This document shows positions 1 to 8,596 of a stretch of 64,000 nt of DNA, one piece after another. A program made the translations under genes and the position numbers. Positions within the stretch are counted from its first letter, which is position 1; the number at the start of each line of letters is the position of its first letter. The DNA is from Acinetobacter colistiniresistens (GTDB lineage: Bacteria > Pseudomonadota > Gammaproteobacteria > Pseudomonadales > Moraxellaceae), in contig NZ_CP102099.1 of assembly GCF_024582815.1 (NCBI RefSeq), forward strand, positions 2,852,001 through 2,916,000, written 5' to 3'. Under the pieces are notes generated by a model. The model had not been told where the DNA came from. It was given only the letters and a program-made list of their open reading frames with translations, and searched no databases.

Positions 1-2
1 TA

Positions 3-383
3 AATGCTCAATACGTCCAAAACATTGACAACGTACTTAAAAAATATGGTCTAGACAATTCTCGTCGTCGTATTTTAATCGCCTTACATGTCAAACCACA
101 TGCAAGTGTGTCAGAGCTTTCAGACATGGTTATTTCAAAAATGTCTACTACCACCAAAATCGTTTATCGCCTTAAAGATGAAGGCTATATCGATACCTAT
201 TCATGTAAAGAAGATGGCCGTATAACACGTGTTTTTCTGACAGAAAAAGGCCAAGAGATGATCACAAAAATCAATGATCTTACCGCCATCATCTTAGAGC
301 AATCTTTTGATGGTCTTACGCCTTTGCAAATTGAAAAGACGATGGAAATTCTGCGTCATATGTTTAAGAATCTTGCGCGTTAA
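3..383 (+). CDS. MarR-family transcriptional regulator, 5' end outside window
   Basis: The reading frame is open from the first bases of the window, so the N-terminus is missing. A downstream GTG at 108 is an internal codon rather than the likely start. The visible part is a winged helix-turn-helix: a helix with RRRILIAL, a recognition region around SKMSTTTKIVYRLKDEGY, then the wing (KEDGRITRVFLTEKG) and a C-terminal dimerisation helix. This is the standard MarR layout, with a short one-domain protein binding DNA as a dimer. The ligand and target genes cannot be told because the upstream neighbour is not visible. A strong hairpin follows the stop. Confidence 0.85.
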   Translation, partial: NAQYVQNIDNVLKKYGLDNSRRRILIALHVKPHASVSELSDMVISKMSTTTKIVYRLKDEGYIDTYSCKEDGRITRVFLTEKGQEMITKINDLTAIILEQSFDGLTPLQIEKTMEILRHMFKNLAR

Positions 384-398
384 TAAGCAGAGATAAAA

Positions 399-420
399 AA
401 GGCTTCAACATTGAAGCCTT
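399..420. terminator. Bidirectional intrinsic terminator
   Basis: An 8-bp perfect stem (GGCTTCAA/TTGAAGCC) with a 2-nt loop is flanked by an A-run on the left and a T-rich run on the right. It sits between the converging MarR gene and the SRAP gene, so it can serve both strands. Confidence 0.85.
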
Positions 421-437
421 TGTCTTTATTGTCAAAA

Positions 438-1103
438 TTACAAGTCAAACATATTGAGTTGTGGGGTTATTTTTTCGAGCCTTGCTTTCGGTACATGCGA
501 ACATTCAAATTCCTCTACGGGAAAACCATTCATAAACCCATAGAGTTGATGGGGTTGCTTCAGGCTTAACCACTCATCCAAGCGTTGATGTGGAATAACC
601 ACCACGGATCGCTTCACATTACCCGGTTCATGGAAATCTTTCATCATCGGGTGGTCTATCGCGTCCATAGTCAGCATGGTTGCTGAACGAACAGTGTGTT
701 CATTCAATTTACAAATCTCATAAAGTGCTGCAATATAAAACGCCTGCCCATCTTTACGGCGTACACCCCAGCGTTGTGGTTTATTATCGATATACTTACT
801 TTCATAGAACTCTGAAACAGGAATCACGCCAAACTTGCATTTAGATGCTGCTTCAAGAAAACTGGGTTTCTGAAAGATAGTTTCATGTCTTGCATTATAA
901 GTATGCTTAGAAATATTGGTATCTTCTGACCACTTCGGTACTAAACCAAATAATACTTCGCGCCACTCTAGCCCCTGCTCCGATTTAAACAGCAAAGATG
1001 TTTTATAGCTTGGGTAAACCTCATCCACATATTCAAACGGAATCAAAGGCAATTTTAGCTGTTTGGCTTGTTCAACCGTCAAAGGTTTATAGTTAGCACA
1101 CAT
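438..1103 (-). CDS. yedK: SRAP-domain abasic-site DNA-protein crosslink protein (YedK/HMCES family)
   Basis: SRAP proteins protect abasic sites in single-stranded DNA by forming a covalent thiazolidine crosslink through Cys2. The protein starts MCANY, so Cys2 is exposed once Met is removed. The other family signatures are present: NARHE at about residues 70-74, the catalytic Glu in SEFYE (about 101) and a His in FHEP (about 158). At 221 aa it has the usual single-domain length. The Cys2 requirement fixes the start. It appears to be a single-gene unit. Function by family is confident; local regulation is not visible. Confidence 0.93.
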   Translation of the reverse strand: MCANYKPLTVEQAKQLKLPLIPFEYVDEVYPSYKTSLLFKSEQGLEWREVLFGLVPKWSEDTNISKHTYNARHETIFQKPSFLEAASKCKFGVIPVSEFYESKYIDNKPQRWGVRRKDGQAFYIAALYEICKLNEHTVRSATMLTMDAIDHPMMKDFHEPGNVKRSVVVIPHQRLDEWLSLKQPHQLYGFMNGFPVEEFECSHVPKARLEKITPQLNMFDL

Positions 1104-1141
1104 AAGCAGATCAGTACGTATCTCTAAAAAATAAAGTTAAA

Positions 1142-1164
1142 AAAGGAGGCATCACCCCTCCTTT
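1142..1164 (-). terminator. Intrinsic terminator of the 2OG oxygenase gene
   Basis: The stem AAAGGAGG/CCTCCTTT with a 7-nt loop ends, on the minus strand, in a run of Ts. It lies just downstream of the 2OG oxygenase stop codon. Confidence 0.8.
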
Positions 1165-1180
1165 TTATTCTTAGATCAAA

Positions 1181-1801
1181 TTAACCAAATAATTTTTTCA
1201 TCTTCGCACTTAAGCCGTGGATAAAACGATGTTTCGCATTGGCTTTATCACTGGTTAAGAAGTTAATCTGGATCGATTGACGTTGCCCTTCAAAAGGTAC
1301 ATATCCATGCCAACCATTATCTGTCACCTTAAATGCAACAAGGGTTCCTGGTCCAGCATCAATCTCTGCAACATAGTCATCCATATTCTTTTCATCATTC
1401 AAGATACGTAAACGACCTGTCGGTGCATCCCAAGATTCATTTAAATAAATCAAAATGGTCAACAACTTGGTTTTCGAGTCGGAATGGATACGACCATCCT
1501 TTTGACGTGAATAACCACGTAATGTGATCATCATCGGATGTTCCATCACATCAACATCAAATTTTTCAGTCAAGATTTGACGAAATTCCTTGGTATCTAA
1601 CGACTTTAAGAAACGATCAAAATTAGGTTTAATCTCAACATCTTCGATATTATAGCTACCACCTTGCTGGATTTTTGGAAAATCCTGAATAACAGCTTTT
1701 ACTTCACTGTCCACAATTGAGTTTTCTACAACAAAGTAAGGGTATGGTGAGGTAGAAACTTGCGCTTGTTTTAAAGCATCTAATTTTAAAATTTGTGACA
1801 T
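1181..1801 (-). CDS. 2-oxoglutarate/Fe(II)-dependent oxygenase, prolyl-hydroxylase-like
   Basis: The C-terminal half has the double-stranded beta-helix iron-binding triad: H-x-D at about residues 106-108 (IHSDSK) and a distal His at about 165 (GWHGY). A basic residue about nine positions later (R174 in GQRQSIQ) could bind 2-oxoglutarate. Such enzymes hydroxylate protein or small-molecule substrates using O2. At 206 aa it matches short bacterial prolyl-4-hydroxylase-like proteins with no extra domain. It stands alone between terminators, so the context gives no clue to the substrate. Chemistry is likely; the substrate is unknown. Confidence 0.82.
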   Translation of the reverse strand: MSQILKLDALKQAQVSTSPYPYFVVENSIVDSEVKAVIQDFPKIQQGGSYNIEDVEIKPNFDRFLKSLDTKEFRQILTEKFDVDVMEHPMMITLRGYSRQKDGRIHSDSKTKLLTILIYLNESWDAPTGRLRILNDEKNMDDYVAEIDAGPGTLVAFKVTDNGWHGYVPFEGQRQSIQINFLTSDKANAKHRFIHGLSAKMKKLFG

Positions 1802-1920
1802 CGCTATGATTCGACTAAATGATCAAACTGTAGCAATTATAGCAAAAATTTGATCAAGATAATGCTTAATCCTGTTTTAGATCTATTTATCAATCAAAGC
1901 TTCCTTTAAACCACGGAAAT

Positions 1921-1947
1921 AAAAAAAGCCTCCGAAGAGGCTTTTTT
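1921..1947 (-). terminator. Intrinsic terminator of glcB
   Basis: The stem AGCCTC/GAGGCT with a CGAA tetraloop is flanked by seven As and seven Ts, immediately after the glcB stop. Confidence 0.88.
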
Positions 1948-1959
1948 TATTAGATGAGC

Positions 1960-4122
1960 TTAATCACCTGTATAACCTTTTAACTTTAAACGTGCAGCAT
2001 GTAACAATGGCTCAGTATAACCCGATGGTTGTTCTGCACCCTTGAAGATCAAGTCAGATGCTGCTTGGAATGCAATACCATCAAAGTTTGGTGCCATTGG
2101 TGTATACAGCGGATCATTGGCATTTTGTTGATCAACGATCACCGCCATACGCTTAAGTACTTCTTCAACTTGCGCACGTGTTACAATACCGTGACGTAAC
2201 CAGTTTGCAACGTGTTGCGAAGAAATACGTAAAGTTGCACGGTCTTCCATTAAGCCAACGTTATTAATGTCTGGCACTTTAGAACAACCAACACCCAAGT
2301 CAACCCAACGAACGACATAACCCAAGATTCCTTGACAGTTATTTTCAAGTTCATTGTTTAACTCTTCTGCTGTCCAGTTGGTTTCTGGTGCAAATGGCGG
2401 CGTTAACAAGTCATCTAAAGTCAACATGTCTTCAGCAGCCAATACATCTTGACGTGCTTTTACATTGATTTGATGGTAGTGCAATGCATGCAGTACTGCA
2501 CCTGTTGGTGATGGAACCCATGCACAAGTTGCACCTGCATTTGGATGTGCGGTCTTGGTCGCCAACATATCTTTCATGCTATCTGGTTTTGGCCACATGC
2601 CTTTACCAATTTGCGCTTTACCTTGTAAACCACATGCTAAACCGATTGCAACGTTACGGTTTTCGTAAGCAGCAATCCATTTTTGGGTTTTAACAGCTTC
2701 TTTACGCACAACTGGCGCAGCTTCCATAGACGTATGGATTTCATCGCCTGTACGATCCATAAAGCCCGTATTAATGAAAATGGTACGGTCTTTTGCAGCA
2801 AAGATACAGTTTTTCAAGTTCACAGACGTACGACGTTCTTCATCCATAATCCCGATTTTGAGTGATTTAGCAGGCAAACCGATGGCTTGTTCAGCACGCT
2901 CAAACAATTCAACCGCAAATGCAACTTCCTCTGGACCATGCATTTTTGGCTTAACGATATACATTGAACCTTTACGCGAGTTTTTGTTCTCGTTTTGACC
3001 GCGAATATCAGCAACTGTAAGCAAAGGTGTAACTAAAGCATCCATGATGCCTTCGAACACTTCTTCGCCCTCAACCAAGATCGCAGGGTTTGTCATTAAG
3101 TGGCCTACGTTACGAAGCAACATTAATGAACGGCCATGCAATGTTGTTGTACCACCAATCAGATTCTGTACAGTACGGTCTTTGTTTAAGGTACGCGTAA
3201 TGGTTTTACCATTTTTCTCGATTGACTCTTGTAAGTCACCTTTCATGAGACCTAACCAGTTACGGTAGCCTTCCACTTTTTCTTCAGCATCAACCGCTGC
3301 AACCGAATCTTCCAAATCTTGGATCGTAGTTACCGCAGCTTCAAGAGTTAAATCTTTAACGCCAGCAGCATCTGTTTTACCAATTGGGCTATTTGCATCA
3401 ATTTCGATAATCACATGCAAGCCATTATTTAATAAAACGATTTCAGTAGGGTTCGCCGCTTCGCCATTGAATCCGACAAACTGTGATTCGTGTGCTAAAG
3501 TCGTGGTTGAACCATCTTTGAGCGTCACAGCTAAACCATTATTCACCACTGCATATTGAGTTGCATCTGCATGCGAACCTTGTGCCAATGGGAAAGTTTG
3601 GTTTAAGAAGTCCTTTGCAAAAGCAATGACTTTATCACCACGAACTGGGTTATAGCCTTTGCCTTTCTCTGCGCCGCCCTCTTCAGAAATAACATCTGTA
3701 CCATACAGTGCGTCATACAAAGAACCCCAACGTGCATTTGCAGCGTTCAAGCTGTAACGTGCATTACGCACAGGTACAACAAGTTGTGGGCCAGCCAATA
3801 ATGCAATTTCTTCGTCAACGTTTTCAGTCGTTACCTGAAAGTCAGCAACTTCTGGCTCTAAGTAACCAATTTCAGTTAAGAATGCCTTGTAAGCATTTAA
3901 TTCAAATTTATTGTTGCGATGCCATTCGTCAATCTTTGCTTGAAGTTCATCACGCTTAGCCAATAATGCTTTGTTTTTTGGGCTAAGGTCGACAACGACT
4001 TGCTCGAAGTTTTTCCAGTAAGTTTCACTCTCTAAACCAGTACCTGGTAAAGCTTCATTTTCGATGAAATCGTAAAGTTCTTTAGCAATCGCTAGCTTGC
4101 CTTTTTGAATACGTACAGTCAT
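1960..4122 (-). CDS. glcB: Malate synthase G
   Basis: The enzyme condenses glyoxylate with acetyl-CoA to malate, the second step of the glyoxylate route used for growth on acetate, glycolate or fatty acids. The 720-aa length and single-chain architecture match the G isoform rather than the shorter A isoform. Recognisable blocks include the TIM-barrel stretch [16 protein letters not shown], the region with [14 protein letters not shown] and [16 protein letters not shown], and GKGMWPKPD. The gene is monocistronic, with its own terminator downstream and a long upstream region carrying a 22-bp palindrome about 40 bp before the start, so it is probably controlled separately. Confidence 0.97.
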   Translation of the reverse strand: MTVRIQKGKLAIAKELYDFIENEALPGTGLESETYWKNFEQVVVDLSPKNKALLAKRDELQAKIDEWHRNNKFELNAYKAFLTEIGYLEPEVADFQVTTENVDEEIALLAGPQLVVPVRNARYSLNAANARWGSLYDALYGTDVISEEGGAEKGKGYNPVRGDKVIAFAKDFLNQTFPLAQGSHADATQYAVVNNGLAVTLKDGSTTTLAHESQFVGFNGEAANPTEIVLLNNGLHVIIEIDANSPIGKTDAAGVKDLTLEAAVTTIQDLEDSVAAVDAEEKVEGYRNWLGLMKGDLQESIEKNGKTITRTLNKDRTVQNLIGGTTTLHGRSLMLLRNVGHLMTNPAILVEGEEVFEGIMDALVTPLLTVADIRGQNENKNSRKGSMYIVKPKMHGPEEVAFAVELFERAEQAIGLPAKSLKIGIMDEERRTSVNLKNCIFAAKDRTIFINTGFMDRTGDEIHTSMEAAPVVRKEAVKTQKWIAAYENRNVAIGLACGLQGKAQIGKGMWPKPDSMKDMLATKTAHPNAGATCAWVPSPTGAVLHALHYHQINVKARQDVLAAEDMLTLDDLLTPPFAPETNWTAEELNNELENNCQGILGYVVRWVDLGVGCSKVPDINNVGLMEDRATLRISSQHVANWLRHGIVTRAQVEEVLKRMAVIVDQQNANDPLYTPMAPNFDGIAFQAASDLIFKGAEQPSGYTEPLLHAARLKLKGYTGD

Positions 4123-4161
4123 TGTCTTTCCTGATGGTGCTAACTTTTTATAACAAGAATT

Positions 4162-4183
4162 CTAGTATACTGATTTATACTAG
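4162..4183. promoter_or_regulatory. Palindromic operator candidate upstream of glcB
   Basis: Perfect 8-bp arms CTAGTATA and TATACTAG are separated by CTGATT, 40 bp upstream of the glcB ATG, in an A+T-rich region where the promoter should lie. The arrangement fits a dimeric repressor site. The regulator is not identifiable from the window. Confidence 0.5.
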
Positions 4184-4387
4184 CCTGAATAGTAATATCA
4201 CATTCCTAAATAGTAAGCATTTTCCCCATTAGAAGTATTGACAAACATATTTTTTTATACTTACCAAAACATCAAATGATGTGTGCTTGTTTTCTAGTTA
4301 TGCAATATACTCCCTTTTTCAAACTCATCTAGTTATAACAAAATTCGACCAAGAATAAAGCCTTATCCCTATAAGTTTATAAAAAAA

Positions 4388-4403
4388 GCACTCCGAAGAG
4401 TGC
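4388..4403 (-). terminator. Intrinsic terminator of zapE
   Basis: The stem GCACTC/GAGTGC with a CGAA loop is flanked by an A-run and TTTT, directly after the zapE stop. Confidence 0.85.
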
Positions 4404-4411
4404 CTTTTCAT

Positions 4412-5557
4412 TTATGAAGTTTGTGCGATCTGAATTTGTCGGTGCTCCGAATGCAAATAATCATCAGACTGCATTTCCAATAAACGTGAACGCGTACGTT
4501 CAATTTCAAATGCCAATTTCTCACCTTCATAAAGATCAATAATAGAGTCTTCTGAAGTAAGAATCAGTTTTACACCACGGTCATAGAATTCATCGACCAA
4601 ATAAATAAAGCGGCGAGTTCCTTCGGACAGGAAATCGGTCAAATGCGGAACATTGCTCACCAAAACGGTATTATAGATGTTGGCGATTTCAATAAAGTCT
4701 GCGGGACTACGTGGCTTAAAGCATAGCTCTGAAAACTCACACCACAATACATCTTCAGTGTGACCTAAGGTTTCTACCACGCGATTATTGATCATAATCG
4801 GTAAGCTAGATTGTGCTTGGGTTTGGGTCAGTGCTTTAAAACGACCAGATAACCACACTTGCGCATCATCCGTTAATGGATATTTAAATAATTGCGCCTG
4901 TTTCAATACCCGTAAACGATAATCTACACCTGCATCAACATTTAAAACCGTACAGTTCTTCTTGACCAACTCAATCGTCGGCAGGAAACGATCACGATGA
5001 ATTCCGTTTTTATATAAACCATCTGGTGCAATATTTGATGTTGCAATCAAAGTGATGCCACGCTCAAAGAGCTTTTGGAACAGATCACTCAAAATCATGG
5101 CATCAGTTACATTTGATACGAAAAATTCGTCAAAGCAAATTACAACAGCGTCTTTATAAATCTGATCTGCAACCAAATCTAGCGGATTACGTTGACCCGA
5201 AAGTTTATTCAACTCTTTATGAACATGTTGCATAAAGTGATGGAAGTGCATCCGCATCTTACGGCGGAATGGCACAGATTCATAAAACTGATCCATCAAC
5301 CATGTTTTGCCTCGACCTACACCACCCCACATATATACGCCTTTTGGATAGGTTTGACGGCGGAAACGTCGAAACGCTTTCTTCGATGCTTTATAGCGAG
5401 TGAGTAACTCTTTCCATACTCGATCCAACTCTTGCACGGCTTGCGCTTGAGCCTCATCTGGCATGAATTGTCCTGAGTCAAGTGCTTGAGCATAGCGCTC
5501 AGCAGGTGACGTTGGGATATATGCAGTGCTATGTGAGTCTGGTTTAGAATTTGACAT
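4412..5557 (-). CDS. zapE: Cell division protein ZapE (AFG1-like ATPase)
   Basis: ZapE is an AAA-type P-loop ATPase that associates with the FtsZ ring and affects its stability under stress. Visible motifs are a Walker A loop GGVGRGKT at about residues 78-85 and a Walker B strand ending CFDEFF, followed by the sensor region TLIATSN. At 381 aa it is within the family range. The start is the first ATG of the frame. It is a single gene with its own terminator. Confidence 0.93.
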   Translation of the reverse strand: MSNSKPDSHSTAYIPTSPAERYAQALDSGQFMPDEAQAQAVQELDRVWKELLTRYKASKKAFRRFRRQTYPKGVYMWGGVGRGKTWLMDQFYESVPFRRKMRMHFHHFMQHVHKELNKLSGQRNPLDLVADQIYKDAVVICFDEFFVSNVTDAMILSDLFQKLFERGITLIATSNIAPDGLYKNGIHRDRFLPTIELVKKNCTVLNVDAGVDYRLRVLKQAQLFKYPLTDDAQVWLSGRFKALTQTQAQSSLPIMINNRVVETLGHTEDVLWCEFSELCFKPRSPADFIEIANIYNTVLVSNVPHLTDFLSEGTRRFIYLVDEFYDRGVKLILTSEDSIIDLYEGEKLAFEIERTRSRLLEMQSDDYLHSEHRQIQIAQTS

Positions 5558-5675
5558 AAGGTGTTATTGCAATTTTAATTGATGAAAATTATATCGAACA
5601 TTCTGTTCAATGGCATTAGATTTTAGGCTTAATTATCATAGAGTTTAAACATCAAAATGTACCATTTTTAATCAT

Positions 5676-6716
5676 TTAATGATTTCGATTATATTGTCTC
5701 GGACTCAATCCAAACCATCTTTTAAAAGCATGATTGAAGGCCGCTGGCTCAGAATAACCCAACATTTCGGCGACTTGTTCAATTGAATAGGAACTATTTT
5801 CAATGAACTTAATCGCCTTCTGTTTAATCAGCTGTTCACGAATTTCCTTATAGCTGGTCTGCATTTGCTGCAATTGATGTCTTAAGGTACGTTCTGGAAT
5901 ACTCAGGGCACAAGCGGTTTCTGCCATCGTGGGTATGACCCCATTTTGCATTTCCAGATAATCCTGCACATATTCAACAATCGTTAATTTGAGCGCCGCA
6001 CTTTTCTCTAAATGTTGAATATCCTGTAGGCATTTTTCTTCATAAATGCGATACGTCAAAATATCAGCAGATGGAATTTTTGTATTTAGAATTTGTGTAT
6101 TTTCCAAAATAAAAGCGGCCTGTGCACATCCAAATTTGACATCTTGACCATAATAATCTTGATAAGCAGCAAGCAACCCTAGATCTTTAGGGCGCTGAAA
6201 TGGCAGTTCAATCTGAATTTTGGGTATATCCAACCCCATCATTTTAAAGATGTCTTGTAAAAACTTATAGGTACCTGAAATTTCACACTGTGCCCTTAAT
6301 TGGCCTAAATGCATACTGAGATCAATAGGTTGATAAAACAAATAGATCAACTCATTTTCAATCTTTAACTGCAAGCTCCCAAATAGATGGGTTAACTGCT
6401 GATATTGAACACCATTGAGTAAGGCACGATGTAGGGTATCACTGGTCACCAGTAACATCAGGAACGGTCCATAGCCAGCCAATGCATAATGCTGCCCAAT
6501 GAATAGACCTTGTTCTGGTGAAATGTCCTGACTAATATGCTGCAAAATATCCCACTCGATTTCATCTGGAATAATTGAACTTGGATCTAAGGCATCGGCG
6601 TGTATCCCCATATTTGCTAAACGTGCATCCACATCAATACCGACATGACGCATGCCTTGAATCAAATACATCAACCCGAGGATAGATCTCTTCATAAGTT
6701 CGAATGCAATTCTCAA
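5676..6716 (-). CDS. AraC-family transcriptional regulator
   Basis: This 346-aa protein has the long N-terminal ligand-sensing domain (arabinose-binding-like, about residues 15-200) and a C-terminal double helix-turn-helix (about 245-343) with the signature SIEQVAEMLGYSEPAAFNHAFKRWFGLSPRQYR-like end. It is divergent from the flavin monooxygenase at 6851, with about 134 bp between the two starts. That is the usual layout for a local activator of the neighbouring catabolic gene. The inducer is unknown. The regulator assignment is firm; its target is inferred from position. Confidence 0.9.
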   Translation of the reverse strand: MRIAFELMKRSILGLMYLIQGMRHVGIDVDARLANMGIHADALDPSSIIPDEIEWDILQHISQDISPEQGLFIGQHYALAGYGPFLMLLVTSDTLHRALLNGVQYQQLTHLFGSLQLKIENELIYLFYQPIDLSMHLGQLRAQCEISGTYKFLQDIFKMMGLDIPKIQIELPFQRPKDLGLLAAYQDYYGQDVKFGCAQAAFILENTQILNTKIPSADILTYRIYEEKCLQDIQHLEKSAALKLTIVEYVQDYLEMQNGVIPTMAETACALSIPERTLRHQLQQMQTSYKEIREQLIKQKAIKFIENSSYSIEQVAEMLGYSEPAAFNHAFKRWFGLSPRQYNRNH

Positions 6717-6850
6717 AACTTTAATGTTTTACTATAAAAGCCTCAGCAAATGAATTGCCGAAATGATCAAGTTTTACGTCGATACAATCATATTTAATCT
6801 CACGAAAACCGTTAAACTTGCTCAAAACTTAGCGGTGTAGGACACAAACT

Positions 6851-8365
6851 ATGCGTGATGTAAACCAAAATGCGATTCAAAAAACAAAAGTTGCCATTAT
6901 TGGTGCAGGTTTTGGTGGCTTGGCAATGGCTATTCGCCTGTTACAAAGTCAAATTAATGATTTTGTGATCTTAGAAAAAACCAATGATGTGGGGGGTACA
7001 TGGCGAGAGAACCAATATCCTGGCGCAGCCTGTGATGTTCAATCGCATATGTACTCACTTTCATTTGCTCCCAAAACAGACTGGTCTAAGCGTTATGCTG
7101 AAGCAGATGAAATCTTTACCTATATCCAAGACATCACGGAACAACACAAATTAAAGGACTATTGCAAATTTGAACATGAAGTCACTCGTGCTGAGTTTGA
7201 TGAAAGCCGAAATATCTGGACCTTAGCCCTGAAAGATCGACCGACAGTTGAAGCACAATTTGTTATTTTTGCCTCAGGTCCACTGCACGTGCCACAAATT
7301 CCTCATGTGAAAGGCATTGAAAACTTTAAAGGTAAAGTTTTCCATTCATCACAGTGGGATCATCATTATGACCTAACTGACAAATCTGTTGCATCAATTG
7401 GAACTGGCGGCAGTGCGATTCAATATATTCCTGAAATTGCGCCAGAGGTCAAACAACTCTATGTATTGCAACGTACCGCAGCATGGGTGATTCCTCGTGA
7501 TGAACGTAAATACTCCCAACTGAGCAAATCTTTATTTAAAGCATCAAATATCTACCGTCAGATTCACCGTACCCGCCTGTATTGGACCAATGAATCTCGT
7601 GTTGTGCCAATTGTACAACCACAGATCATGAAGTATGGCCAGAAACTGGCTGAAGCCTTTATCCGCTTCCAAGTTAAAGACAAAGAACTGGCGAAAAAAC
7701 TAACACCTGATTTTGTCATGGGCTGTAAGCGTATTTTAATTTCAAATAAATATTTCCCAACCTTCAACCGTAAAAACGTTGAATTAGTGACAGATGCTAT
7801 TCAAGAAATCACCGCAAATAGTATCATCACCAAAGATGGCAAAGAACGTCAAATTGACTGTCTGATTTATGGTACAGGTTTTATTACCGACCCTCGTATA
7901 TATCTAAAACATTTCGATTGTGTTGGCCGTAACGGCATTGAACTCAAACAAGCATGGAAAGATGGCGCTGAAAGTTACTATGGGATCAGTACCAAAAACT
8001 TTCCGAATCTATTCCAGTTACTGGGGCCAAATACCATTCTTGGGCATAACTCAGTGATTTTCATGATTGAATCTCAGGTCAACTATATTCTCCAGTTAAT
8101 TCAAACTGTATATAAAACAGGGACTCAAGCAGTTGAAATTAAGCATGACGTCCAAGATCAGTTCAATCAGCGTGTACAAGATCAGCTTAAAGGAACGGTA
8201 TGGCAAGCGGGTGGCTGTAGCAGTTGGTATCAAGCTGCTGACGGTAAAAACTTTTCGTTATGGCCAACCTACACATGGCGATATTGGTTAGAAACTCGTA
8301 AAGTCAATGTCGCTGATTATAATTTTATGAGTACTTCAACTGCTGCCAAATCTAATGCTGCATAA
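6851..8365 (+). CDS. Flavin-containing monooxygenase, Baeyer-Villiger type
   Basis: Two nucleotide-binding glycine motifs are visible: GAGFGG at about residues 18-23 for FAD and GTGGSA at about 184-189 for NADPH. Between them, at about 159-170, lies the Baeyer-Villiger fingerprint FxGxxxHxxxW followed by D instead of the usual P. These enzymes insert one oxygen from O2 next to a carbonyl, turning ketones into esters or lactones. The length (504 aa) fits type I enzymes. It faces an AraC regulator and ends in a strong terminator, so it is a one-gene regulated unit. The substrate cannot be read from sequence. It does not match my recollection of the AlmA long-chain alkane oxygenase N-terminus. 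Confidence 0.88.
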   Translation: MRDVNQNAIQKTKVAIIGAGFGGLAMAIRLLQSQINDFVILEKTNDVGGTWRENQYPGAACDVQSHMYSLSFAPKTDWSKRYAEADEIFTYIQDITEQHKLKDYCKFEHEVTRAEFDESRNIWTLALKDRPTVEAQFVIFASGPLHVPQIPHVKGIENFKGKVFHSSQWDHHYDLTDKSVASIGTGGSAIQYIPEIAPEVKQLYVLQRTAAWVIPRDERKYSQLSKSLFKASNIYRQIHRTRLYWTNESRVVPIVQPQIMKYGQKLAEAFIRFQVKDKELAKKLTPDFVMGCKRILISNKYFPTFNRKNVELVTDAIQEITANSIITKDGKERQIDCLIYGTGFITDPRIYLKHFDCVGRNGIELKQAWKDGAESYYGISTKNFPNLFQLLGPNTILGHNSVIFMIESQVNYILQLIQTVYKTGTQAVEIKHDVQDQFNQRVQDQLKGTVWQAGGCSSWYQAADGKNFSLWPTYTWRYWLETRKVNVADYNFMSTSTAAKSNAA

Positions 8366-8381
8366 AGAGTAAAGCCTATTT

Positions 8382-8413
8382 AAAAAAGCCCCCGATTCTA
8401 TGGGGGCTTTTTT
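8382..8413 (+). terminator. Intrinsic terminator after the monooxygenase
   Basis: The stem GCCCCC/GGGGGC with an 8-nt loop has an A-run before it and six Ts after. Confidence 0.9.
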
Positions 8414-8520
8414 ATTTCCAAGCGATACAATAACTTATCTCTTGCACTTATCATCTTTTCATTCTTTTATCTTTTCCAACTAAAAACAGTATTGTTAATA
8501 AGCAAATACGGAAAAAACCA

Positions 8521-8553
8521 TGCTATGATTTTAACTACCTACCGTTAGGTAGT
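8521..8553 (+). promoter_or_regulatory. Extended -10 promoter overlapping a TetR-type operator
   Basis: TGCTATGAT at 8521-8529 is an extended -10 element. Immediately downstream, 8534-8553 (ACTACCTACCGTTAGGTAGT) is a palindrome matching at 18 of 20 positions. A start site about 7 nt after the -10 would fall inside it. The location, 43 bp before an efflux gene that has a TetR gene on its far side, suggests the repressor operator. Confidence 0.65.
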
Positions 8554-8596
8554 AAAACTATATCTGTTTGCTTTCTGCACTGGAGTCTAAAACCAT

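Noticed and set aside
2484..3959. Plus-strand open frames opposite glcB
   Set aside because: They are shadows of the strongly coding minus strand, without ribosome sites or recognisable domains.
6851..8365. AlmA long-chain alkane hydroxylase
   Set aside because: The N-terminal and active-site blocks do not match the AlmA sequence as I remember it. The Baeyer-Villiger fingerprint supports a different branch.
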